Positions 7,325 through 14,237 of a stretch of DNA of 37,030 bases are shown here, in pieces. Numbering within the stretch: position 1 is the first letter of the stretch; each line of letters starts with the position of its first letter. The position numbers and the translations under genes are program-made. Source of the stretch: an uncultured Bacteroidia bacterium (lineage in GTDB: Bacteria; Bacteroidota; Bacteroidia; Bacteroidales; F082); contig CACYHX010000044.1 of assembly GCA_902774365.1 (NCBI GenBank), forward strand, positions 1 through 37,030, given 5' to 3'. The notes under the pieces are model-generated. The model was not told the DNA's origin and ran no database searches. It saw only the letters and a list, made by a program, of their open reading frames with translations.

Positions 7325-7410
7325 CAATTTCAAAAAGAGAACAGGTTTAATCTGTAGAAAGTATATAAATAAGAGCAAGAAAACTCAAAATTAACAACAA
7401 ACATTATTAT

Positions 7411-7725
7411 ATGCATATAAACGACATAAAGCAGCTTATACTTGAACATCAAGAGGAAATACTCTCATGTGAAACCAAGTCTGAACGACTAGAAGCCATT
7501 ATTGATTTACTTGATAAATCCACCCCCGATGTTTCGTTAAACGCAGCATTGAATGGCTCTATTGTCGATTTCGTGGACAAGGTCAATCATATCGAGATAC
7601 AACCAGTGCTGCAAGCTCTTCGCACCCTTCGGTCTATGGATTATGATGCGTTGGTGATTGGCAATAGTGTAAGTGGTGATGTTGAGGAGGCAGTTAACTA
7701 TATTCAGCAATTTATTGAGAAATAA
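7411..7725 (+). CDS. Small helical protein, first gene of the putative defence operon
   Basis: This 104-aa protein matches no family I recognise. It appears almost wholly alpha-helical: MHINDIKQLILEHQEEIL, a SERLEAIIDLLDK helix, then FVDKVNHIEIQPVLQALRTL and a closing VEEAVNYIQQFIEK. There are no cysteines apart from Cys20, no signal peptide and no membrane segment. The stop lies 5 bp before the DUF2971 start, so the genes are cotranscribed. Size and position suggest an adaptor, antitoxin or sensor partner; that is inference. Confidence 0.75.
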   Translation: MHINDIKQLILEHQEEILSCETKSERLEAIIDLLDKSTPDVSLNAALNGSIVDFVDKVNHIEIQPVLQALRTLRSMDYDALVIGNSVSGDVEEAVNYIQQFIEK

Positions 7726-7730
7726 GAAAG

Positions 7731-8699
7731 ATGATTATGCCAATTGTTTCTCCAAATACTGATGATAAAGTAAATCTACACCAACTTTCTATCCTAAAGC
7801 ATGGTGTATGTACAGTTTGTGGCAAGCCCCTTGTTGAGTGTACCAAGGTTTATTCGGGAAAGAAAAAGAGTGGGGAATATGCCATAGCATGTGAAGGCTG
7901 CAAGGATAAAATAGAAACACGCGTTACTGAAAATGTTTATTATCATCAAGAAGCTGTAATTTCCGCGTGTGATACCAAATTGTGGAGATATCAGGATTTT
8001 TCAAAGTTCGTGTCGCTTCTTGATAGTGGTAAGTTGTTTTTTACAAGAGCAGACTCGTTTGATGACCCTTTTGAATGCGCACGGGGATTCAACTTTCAAA
8101 AAGATGCAGTATATTCTGAAATTGAAAAGTATCTTCGCTTAAGTGTGAAAACAAAGTTGATGGATGCAGGAAACAAACATCCATTAGATGTAGAGATAGA
8201 AGGGGAATTGAAAAAGGAAATGGACGAACTGATAAAAAAGCAGGAGGAAAAGCGAAAGGAATACTTTGTCAGTTGTTGGCATGAGAACGAGAGAGAATCT
8301 GAAGGTATGTGGAAACTATATACTTCTGCTTTGAGTCAAGGCGTTGCTATTCAGACAACAGTTGAACGTTTGTGTCGCTCCTTAGAGGATGATCGTTTTG
8401 AGATTGGGAAGGTTGATTACGTTACTTTTGACAAACCGTTAGCAGAAACACAGGTACCTGTTTGGTATAAGAGAGATGTCTTTGCTCATGAGAGAGAAGT
8501 CCGAGTTGTTATCAAAGATTCTGCCTATTCTGGTAAAGGAATGCCAGTGGAGACTAATTTGGATACACTGATAGAAAAGATTTATGTTTCACCTACAGCA
8601 CAAGAATGGTTAGCTGTTTTAGTGAAGAGAGTTGCGCTGCAATATGGGCTTGACAAACCTGTGGAGTATTCTCGATTGAATGATAAACCTTGTTATTGA
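7731..8699 (+). CDS. Zinc-ribbon + DUF2971 domain protein
   Basis: This 322-aa protein has two parts. Residues 25-60 hold two CxxC pairs (Cys27/Cys30 and Cys54/Cys57), typical of a zinc ribbon. From about 82 to 310 it follows DUF2971: LWRYQDFSKFVSLLDSGKLF, TRADSFDDPFE, FVSCWHE, MWKLYTSALSQGVAIQT, AHEREVRVVI and KIYVSPTAQEW. A charged coiled segment lies at about 160-180. DUF2971 has no established activity that I know. The arrangement Arg (LWRYQ), Tyr (WKLY) with GVAI, and Glu (HEREVR) recalls the triad of ADP-ribosyltransferase folds, which is a hypothesis only. It could be the effector of the operon. Confidence 0.8.
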   Translation: MIMPIVSPNTDDKVNLHQLSILKHGVCTVCGKPLVECTKVYSGKKKSGEYAIACEGCKDKIETRVTENVYYHQEAVISACDTKLWRYQDFSKFVSLLDSGKLFFTRADSFDDPFECARGFNFQKDAVYSEIEKYLRLSVKTKLMDAGNKHPLDVEIEGELKKEMDELIKKQEEKRKEYFVSCWHENERESEGMWKLYTSALSQGVAIQTTVERLCRSLEDDRFEIGKVDYVTFDKPLAETQVPVWYKRDVFAHEREVRVVIKDSAYSGKGMPVETNLDTLIEKIYVSPTAQEWLAVLVKRVALQYGLDKPVEYSRLNDKPCY

Positions 8700-8705
8700 T
8701 AGGAT

Positions 8706-9791
8706 ATGAAAACTGCTTTTGCAAGTTCCGATTTGAGTGGTAAAACCATAGGTAACTGGAAGGTTAAGGATGTAATCGCCAACAATGATATTACCACCCA
8801 GTATTCGTTGTTTTATAATGTTGAAAATGATAATTGCTCTGCTATTATGAAAGTTCTCGACACTGAAAAGTGTCATAGGAACAAAGAGGAAGGAATAAGC
8901 CTCCCGGAATTATTAAGCCGTGAAACTACAGCGTTTAATTATGAAACCAAAGTAGCCGAGGCTTGTGCTAGTCGTCATATGAGCAATGTTATTCGTTACA
9001 TTGAGTCTGGTGAAGTGGATTTGGATGGTTATACCATTCCCACGGTGGATTATATTGTGTACGAATTATCGGAAGGGAAAATAGGCGATTTTTTGAAGTA
9101 TTCCTCAAAGGCTGATTTTGTTGCTGATTTAGGGATGTTGGTTGATAAGCTACATTCGTTACATCAAGTGACAAAGGGGGTTAAGCAATTGCACACCAAC
9201 AATATTGCCCATCACAATATCACACCTCAAAGCGTAGAGGTATTTGACTCAAATAGCACTTTTAAGATTGGTGCTTTGCATACCTCCCATACTAATCAAG
9301 ATGAACTTCAGTCGCCCGAATCCGGAAAGCTATATAATGGTGATTTGACTTTTGCTCCTCCAGAAGCGTTTTTCGCTCCGACCAAACGTGATATGGGTTC
9401 ATATTATCAAATAGACACTTATATGTTGGGGAATTTGGTTGTATATTATCTCACACAATTGAATATGACCGCACTATTAAATAGCAATCTGCCTTGTACT
9501 CTAAAGGAATGGGCAAAAGGAGGTGCTGATTATCAGGCGGTGTTACCTGAAATAATAAACGCATTTGAAAAGATTTTGAAAAATATTAAAAGCAGTATCT
9601 GTGTGGAAGAGTTACAGGAACCCATCATGGAGATTATTTCTTGTTTGTGCAATCCTGACCCTGGAAAAAGAGGTTACCCAGGTAATTTTAATTCATCAAC
9701 TGCCAATGCTGACCTTCAACGGGTACTGACTAAACTGAATCTATTGTATAAACGTGCAGAACGTCTTTTGGCACAATACAACTGTAAGTAA
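8706..9791 (+). CDS. Protein-kinase-fold protein, probable pseudokinase
   Basis: This 361-aa protein follows the Ser/Thr kinase layout: IGNWKV near 15-20, the AIMKVLD lysine (Lys49), YELSEGKIGDFL as hinge region (119-130), catalytic-loop region IAHHNITPQSV (167-177), FAPPE (216-220), and DTYMLGNLVVYYLT (237-250). The HRD motif is HHN and the catalytic-loop Lys and Asn are Thr and Ser. The DFG aspartate is missing (KIGALH). It therefore probably lacks phosphotransfer activity and may act as an allosteric or scaffold domain. The start is 6 bp after the DUF2971 stop. Its last base is also the first base of the next ATG (TAATG), so translation is coupled. Confidence 0.82.
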   Translation: MKTAFASSDLSGKTIGNWKVKDVIANNDITTQYSLFYNVENDNCSAIMKVLDTEKCHRNKEEGISLPELLSRETTAFNYETKVAEACASRHMSNVIRYIESGEVDLDGYTIPTVDYIVYELSEGKIGDFLKYSSKADFVADLGMLVDKLHSLHQVTKGVKQLHTNNIAHHNITPQSVEVFDSNSTFKIGALHTSHTNQDELQSPESGKLYNGDLTFAPPEAFFAPTKRDMGSYYQIDTYMLGNLVVYYLTQLNMTALLNSNLPCTLKEWAKGGADYQAVLPEIINAFEKILKNIKSSICVEELQEPIMEIISCLCNPDPGKRGYPGNFNSSTANADLQRVLTKLNLLYKRAERLLAQYNCK

Positions 9792-11362
9792 TGGCAAGTA
9801 ATAGAGAAGATCTGGAACGTAACATCATCCCTCTTTGGCGTAGTTATGATGAAATTGCCAAGAATGGTGAGTTGGCTTATTCTGGTCAAAGTGGACGTAT
9901 CTTAAACTTTGACCGTTTTGGAGAGTATCTTGATGGTTGGAAGGCACACCATACAATTACAACAGCTGCCGACTTGATAAATGCTGCTGTTGCTGGGGAT
10001 AATGTGTCGTTGCCCGAAGTTGTTAGTGCGGCTGAGTACCTATGTAAGTTTAAGGATGATTGCTCTCCATTAGTTTATGATGTTGCAAAAACACTACTGG
10101 TTAATCCACAGTCAGATAGAATCATAGATAGCCACACAAATGAATTGAAATTCGAAGATCAAGCATTATCGCTTATTAGTGATTTGACTGTACAGGAAAA
10201 GAAAACAAAGGCTCGCATAGGATTGCTTAGAAAACAATTGCGTGATTTCTGCTATAATGCCATCACCTATTGTGAACTGGCAAGGTGTTATTCGGATTTA
10301 GGATTAAACGAAAAAGCAAGACACTATATGTTGTGTGCCGTTCAGCTTGCTCCTCACAACCGTTATGTTTCCCGATGTGCTGCACGTTTCTTCGTGCATA
10401 TCGGCGATGCAGCAACTGCCAAAAAGATTCTTGCCAAAAATGGTTGGGTTACCAGCGATCCTTGGTTGATGGCAGCTGAAATAGCTGTTTCAACTGTTTT
10501 GAAACGCTCGTCGCGTAATATCAAAGCAGGACGTCAACTTGTACTCTCAGGCAATCTGATGCCATTTAGTAGCAGTGAATTGTGTTTTGCCATCTGCAAA
10601 GAAGATTATGATGCCGACAAACGCAAGGATTGGCAGAAGATGTTTAGATTAGGATTGACGGCACCGAATGAAAACAGTCTTGCCCAAGCCGAGTACCTTA
10701 CAAAAATTGGGGCGAAGATGGATATTAATTATGATCAATATGATTCCATGTCACATAAAATTGAGGCTGATACAAGAAACTACTATGCATTGGGTAAATA
10801 TGAAGAAGCTTTCATCTCGTCCGTCAATTGGATTCAAGACTTTCGTTTTTCACACGAGCCCATTGCCTTCGCGTTTGATATATCATGTACCTTTTTGAAG
10901 AAATACGACTATTCAGTGGCTATCCTTAAGCAATGGCTTGAAACCCACCCCCAAGACCATGTAGTGATGAATAATCTAGTTTATGCACTTGGTTTGTCGA
11001 ATAAGGTTGAAGAGGCAAGTCAAATTCTTTCGAAAATTAATGTGGAAAAACAATTGAAAGAGGATGTGAAAAACGGAATCTGTTTGTTGGCAACTCAGGG
11101 CTTGGTGGCGTATAGAAAGAATAATATAGAGGAAGGTCGCACCAAATACCAGCTATCCATCGATACTGCAAAATTGTTACGCAAAAAAGAACTTGCTGCC
11201 AAGGCGCGTTTAAATATGATTCGAGAAGAAGTGCGTTGCGTAAGCAACTACGATAAGAATCTTTTAAATGAGATAGATTCGTTAAGTACTGGTGATGAAG
11301 AAGAAACTAAGCAGTTGAGAAAAGACATTTTATTGGAAGCGGAAAAGAAGACAAAATCATAA
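9791..11362 (+). CDS. TPR-like helical-repeat protein, last gene of the putative defence operon
   Basis: This 523-aa protein is almost all helical. It has TPR-like pairs such as YCELARCYSDLGLNEKARHY followed by LAPHNRYVSRCAARFF (about 158-202), YYALGKYEEAF, and NNLVYALGLSNKVEEASQIL (about 395-415). The C-terminus is lysine- and glutamate-rich (EEETKQLRKDILLEAEKKTK). No catalytic motif, signal peptide or membrane segment is visible. The start overlaps the kinase-fold stop by one base. Such proteins often act as protein-binding scaffolds or sensors; a role with the pseudokinase is inference. A bare poly-helical protein of other function cannot be excluded. Confidence 0.78.
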   Translation: MASNREDLERNIIPLWRSYDEIAKNGELAYSGQSGRILNFDRFGEYLDGWKAHHTITTAADLINAAVAGDNVSLPEVVSAAEYLCKFKDDCSPLVYDVAKTLLVNPQSDRIIDSHTNELKFEDQALSLISDLTVQEKKTKARIGLLRKQLRDFCYNAITYCELARCYSDLGLNEKARHYMLCAVQLAPHNRYVSRCAARFFVHIGDAATAKKILAKNGWVTSDPWLMAAEIAVSTVLKRSSRNIKAGRQLVLSGNLMPFSSSELCFAICKEDYDADKRKDWQKMFRLGLTAPNENSLAQAEYLTKIGAKMDINYDQYDSMSHKIEADTRNYYALGKYEEAFISSVNWIQDFRFSHEPIAFAFDISCTFLKKYDYSVAILKQWLETHPQDHVVMNNLVYALGLSNKVEEASQILSKINVEKQLKEDVKNGICLLATQGLVAYRKNNIEEGRTKYQLSIDTAKLLRKKELAAKARLNMIREEVRCVSNYDKNLLNEIDSLSTGDEEETKQLRKDILLEAEKKTKS

Positions 11363-11828
11363 TCTTTTTATTTGATTGTTTTCCATTAATACTTTGACCC
11401 TCTGCAGGGTGGGTGTTTGGAGATGACGCTGTCGAAACTCCTAGCGTCCCTGCTCAGCGGTATGTGATGAAAGAGGAAGGCGCGGCCATGGTATAACAAT
11501 TCTGGCAAATTTTGATGTTTTTTGCCAAAAAAGTTATAGGTTTTGGGGGTTGGGAATGGTGAGGACGCGCATTGACAGGCCGCATTACCACACAGCATTG
11601 AAGAGACGGGATAAAAGCTTCTCGCTGTAAAACTGTGACAGCAGCGGCGAGTTCAGTTAGGGGTTATATGACGGTTAGGGCTGATAAGACTAATGGTTTC
11701 GCTTGTTTTTTGGTCGGAATTATTGCGGATTTTTCCGACCGAAAAGAGGATGATGTTTGCTATAAATTTCTCCTGATATTCGCAATTTTTTTGAATTTGG
11801 AGTTAAAATATATGCAAACATGTAGGAT
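11363..11828. other. Gene-free stretch after the island
   Basis: No supported gene. It holds two dyads: TGGCAAA/TTTGCCA (11503-11527) and GGTCGGAA (11712-11719) with TTCCGACC (11733-11740). Neither is followed by a clear T-run, so they are more likely protein sites or relics than terminators. Confidence 0.5.
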
Positions 11829-11868
11829 CAAATAATTGGCAATAATGTCGGATATTGCCAAAAATTTG
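11829..11868 (+). repeat. 40-bp palindromic repeat, copy 2
   Basis: It matches 38 of 40 positions of 5364-5403, in the same orientation. The left arm carries one change (TTGGCAATAA), and the downstream -7 box seen in copy 1 is absent here (CGATGCGG follows). It looks like an orphan operator on the far side of the 5.4-11.4 kb island. Confidence 0.75.
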
Positions 11869-11960
11869 CGATGCGGATTGGCTGTTAAAGGTTTAAATTG
11901 AATTGTTGGTACAGAGCGAAGAGGGGGTTCGTTATTCGTGCTTATGTGTTTATCAGTTGA

Positions 11961-12218
11961 ATCAGTTTTAGCGGCACGGCTGTAACCATTCCCCGCAATG
12001 CGGCATTGACACAAACGCCCGTGGTGAATGATTTGACTTCCCTCCAAAATGAGATACTGGCTTTGATTATAGCGTACAATTCCATTACCACCAAACAAAT
12101 TGCCGCGCAACTCGGCATTACAGGCAGAACGGTTCAGCGGCATGTTGCCGCAATGCAAAAGAAAGGTGTTTTGAAAAGAGAAGGCACCAACAAGGGCAAA
12201 TGGGTTGTGGTGTCGTGA
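11961..12218 (+). pseudogene. N-terminally truncated AlbA_2-type regulator, winged-helix remnant
   Basis: The reading frame opens after a TGA at 11958-11960. It encodes ISFSGTAVTIPRNAAL followed by a winged helix-turn-helix (LQNEILALIIAYNSITTKQI, LGITGRTVQRHVAAMQKKGVL). In AlbA_2/AAA_4-type regulators a GT.VTIP strand precedes just such a C-terminal winged helix, so I read this as the last fifth of such a gene with the ATP-binding-like part lost. A 70-aa product from the TTG at 12006 is possible and could still bind DNA. No good start or ribosome site supports that. Confidence 0.6.
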
Positions 12219-12275
12219 ATTGTCGTAAATTGTCGTAAATCTGTCGTGAATTGTCGTAAATCTGTCGTAGATTTC
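12212..12275. repeat. Six short tandem repeats (TGTCGTAAAT type)
   Basis: Units TGTCGTGAAT, TGTCGTAAAT, TGTCGTAAATC, TGTCGTGAAT, TGTCGTAAATC and TGTCGTAGAT follow directly, beginning at the stop codon of the truncated regulator. Slippage origin is likely. Confidence 0.75.
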
Positions 12276-12353
12276 GGCCAGCGGTTTGTTGCCGTGTATA
12301 GGGCAAGGATAGATTTTTGATTGAATTTGAAGGATTTCCCGTTGGATTTGTTT

Positions 12354-13109
12354 TTAAATTAACCCGTAATTTGTCACGAAAGCCAATGCCTCAGTGATAT
12401 TCTCGACCTCCAATTTCTCAAATACTTGCTTGCGGTAGAACTTTACTGTATCGATGGACTTGCATACTTTTTCGGCGATTTCTTTCATCGTGTAGCCTCG
12501 TGCTGAAAGCACAAGAACCTCTTTTTCCTCGGTCTTCAGCTTGATTTCTTCCTGCTCTATCCACAGATGTTCTGCCAAGGAATACACGCTGTATTGGCTG
12601 GTTCCCAAATGACGGAATTCAATGTGTCCAGCCTCCTTCCTTGATGAAAGCGACACTGTGCAAAGAGCCAGCCACACTTGTCCTAAATCGTTCAGTACAA
12701 GCGGTGTGATTTTATGATTGATAAGCAATTTCTTCCCACCTGAAAGGATATGGAAATCATACGACATCAAGCAACTCAATTTTTCCTCGTGCGGTGTGGT
12801 ATTGAAAGCCGAAAAACCTGCCTGATTCAGTTCTGTCAACATCGGAAGTTCGGCCTCGGGCACATGGTTCAGATAAAATCCGTAGCCCATCTCCATCACC
12901 TCTTTGGCGGAATGACCACAAAGAAATATCGGATTGTCAGACACATACAGAAACTCTTTCTTGAAGTAATCGATGATGTAAATGGACTGGTAAGTCGTTT
13001 GCGCAAAGGCTTTGGCGGTTTCGATATATGGCTTGGTTCGCAGGTAATCCGCCTCTGTGATGCCCTCCACGCGGTTTTTCTCGTTGAAAAAGTCTTCTAT
13101 TTGGGTCAT
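12354..13109 (-). CDS. PAS-like / LuxR-type transcriptional regulator
   Basis: This 251-aa protein starts at the ATG 13107-13109; an upstream in-frame start would overlap the -7 box. Residues about 30-150 look like a PAS sensor (SIYIIDYFKKEFLYVSDNPI, then HILSGGKKLLINHKITPLVL). The C-terminus is a LuxR/GerE helix-turn-helix (LKTEEKEVLVLSARGYTMKE, then CKSIDTVKFYRKQVFEKLEV). There is no receiver domain, so it is not a classic response regulator. It is divergent from a secreted protein and a receptor gene. Two matching palindromes lie between, one overlapping its own promoter, which points to autoregulation and control of the receptor genes. Confidence 0.85.
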   Translation of the reverse strand: MTQIEDFFNEKNRVEGITEADYLRTKPYIETAKAFAQTTYQSIYIIDYFKKEFLYVSDNPIFLCGHSAKEVMEMGYGFYLNHVPEAELPMLTELNQAGFSAFNTTPHEEKLSCLMSYDFHILSGGKKLLINHKITPLVLNDLGQVWLALCTVSLSSRKEAGHIEFRHLGTSQYSVYSLAEHLWIEQEEIKLKTEEKEVLVLSARGYTMKEIAEKVCKSIDTVKFYRKQVFEKLEVENITEALAFVTNYGLI

Positions 13110-13129
13110 AATCGTTACTTTTCGTTTCG

Positions 13130-13163
13130 CAAAATTACAAAAAATGGCCATTCCTTACTCAAA
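13130..13163 (-). promoter_or_regulatory. Promoter of the LuxR-type regulator gene
   Basis: On the minus strand TAATTTTG (13130-13137) is the -7 box. TTTG at 13160-13163 is a possible -33 box at 22-bp spacing, and it lies inside the first operator palindrome. Confidence 0.6.
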
Positions 13164-13170
13164 AGGGTAA
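13155..13170. promoter_or_regulatory. Operator-like palindrome 1
   Basis: TTACTC-AAAA-GGGTAA, 6-bp arms with one mismatch. It overlaps the -33 region of the LuxR-type gene. Confidence 0.6.
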
Positions 13171-13192
13171 TTCTTCGGTCCTCAAACCATTA

Positions 13193-13208
13193 TTACCCAT
13201 TTGGGTAA
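13193..13208. promoter_or_regulatory. Operator-like palindrome 2
   Basis: TTACCC-ATTT-GGGTAA, perfect 6-bp arms. It starts 38 bp from palindrome 1, on the side facing the secreted-protein gene. Confidence 0.6.
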
Positions 13209-13309
13209 CTACGCAGTCTGGACTATTCTCTTTCTTTGCAGCCTGTAAATGTCTAACTTTTTCGGGCCAAATCCGTATTATGCGTGTTCAACATCAAATT
13301 TCAACTGCA

Positions 13310-14119
13310 ATGAAAAAATTGCTTTTTATCCCTATGCTCTGCTTGATGACGATGGTTGTTCAAGCGCAAAATGACTCTGTAACGATTGCAGGAAAAGTAA
13401 CTGATTTCGATGGTACTCCTATAGATAGTTGTACCGTATGTTGGATGAATGAGAGTTTTGAAACCATCACTCAAGCACTGACCAATTCTGAAGGCTATTA
13501 TTCAGCAAAAATCAGGAAAGGAAACTACAACGCGGTTGCCGCCATCTATGAGCCTTCCTATGCCCACAATGCGTTAAACACCGGATTGCCAGAGAATGAG
13601 CATCGTTTGGAGTTTTGGGCTTGGAATTTCATTGCTGACCGTGACACCATTCTCAATATCCGTTATCATCGAATGGAGGCATACGGTATTCACTCGTTCT
13701 ATATTCCAGGTGCAGTACCGACCTTTCAAATATATGTTCGACCTATGAGCCTCACCCGTACATACGATTGGATGAAAAAGAAAAAGCCAAAATCTTTGGT
13801 GCATGGAGAAGATCTGTCTAAAATTACTCAACAACCTGTGACTAAAAAAGCCAAATCCTCAAAACTATCCCCATCAACCAAAGAAATTGGTATCCGCGTT
13901 TGGATTGATGACGAGGAAGTGGAATTGCTTCAAAAACAAGAAATTAACGAATATGTCAATGCCAATGAGATAATGAACGCGTACTTGCTCACCGTGGATT
14001 GCCCAACCCATAATACAAGTCTTCCTTATTGGGTAATTAAAGTGGAATTAAAAGACCTTAAAAATGGTGATTGCGGAGAGGGTATCTACTATATGGTCAA
14101 AAACAACTATATGAAATAA
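13310..14119 (+). CDS. Secreted protein with carboxypeptidase-regulatory-like domain
   Basis: Starting at the ATG at 13310, the 269-aa product opens with MKKLLFIPMLCLMTMVVQAQ, a type I signal peptide. A CarboxypepD_reg-like strand pattern follows (VTIAGKVTDFDGTPIDSCTV, then TNSEGYYSAKIRKGNYNAVA), as seen at the front of outer-membrane receptors. The middle is Lys-rich (KKKKPKS, KKAKSSK) and the end is beta-rich with no barrel. The leader and signal peptide closely match those of the receptor gene at 14238. It lies downstream of the LuxR-type regulator's operators. Function unknown; a periplasmic or surface accessory protein is likely. Confidence 0.75.
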   Translation: MKKLLFIPMLCLMTMVVQAQNDSVTIAGKVTDFDGTPIDSCTVCWMNESFETITQALTNSEGYYSAKIRKGNYNAVAAIYEPSYAHNALNTGLPENEHRLEFWAWNFIADRDTILNIRYHRMEAYGIHSFYIPGAVPTFQIYVRPMSLTRTYDWMKKKKPKSLVHGEDLSKITQQPVTKKAKSSKLSPSTKEIGIRVWIDDEEVELLQKQEINEYVNANEIMNAYLLTVDCPTHNTSLPYWVIKVELKDLKNGDCGEGIYYMVKNNYMK

Positions 14120-14141
14120 TTGAACTTTATTTGAGATTCAT

Positions 14142-14195
14142 ATTTGTAAGTCCAAAGGTGCTGGATTGGGAAATAAGGAGAAGAATAGGCTATAA
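14142..14195 (+). pseudogene. Relic of the 3' end of a receptor gene
   Basis: The frame ending at the TAA 14193-14195 encodes SKGAGLGNKEKNRL, almost the same as the end of the receptor at 16550 (KGTGAGNEEKNRL). It lies between the two genes, with no complete gene attached. It is a scar of tandem duplication followed by deletion. Confidence 0.6.
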
Positions 14196-14237
14196 CTTTT
14201 AAACTCAAAACCGTCATACATTCAAATTTTAACTGCA

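Noticed and set aside
12212-12275. Iterons of a plasmid origin
   Set aside because: Units vary in length and no replication protein lies beside them; slippage repeats are more likely.
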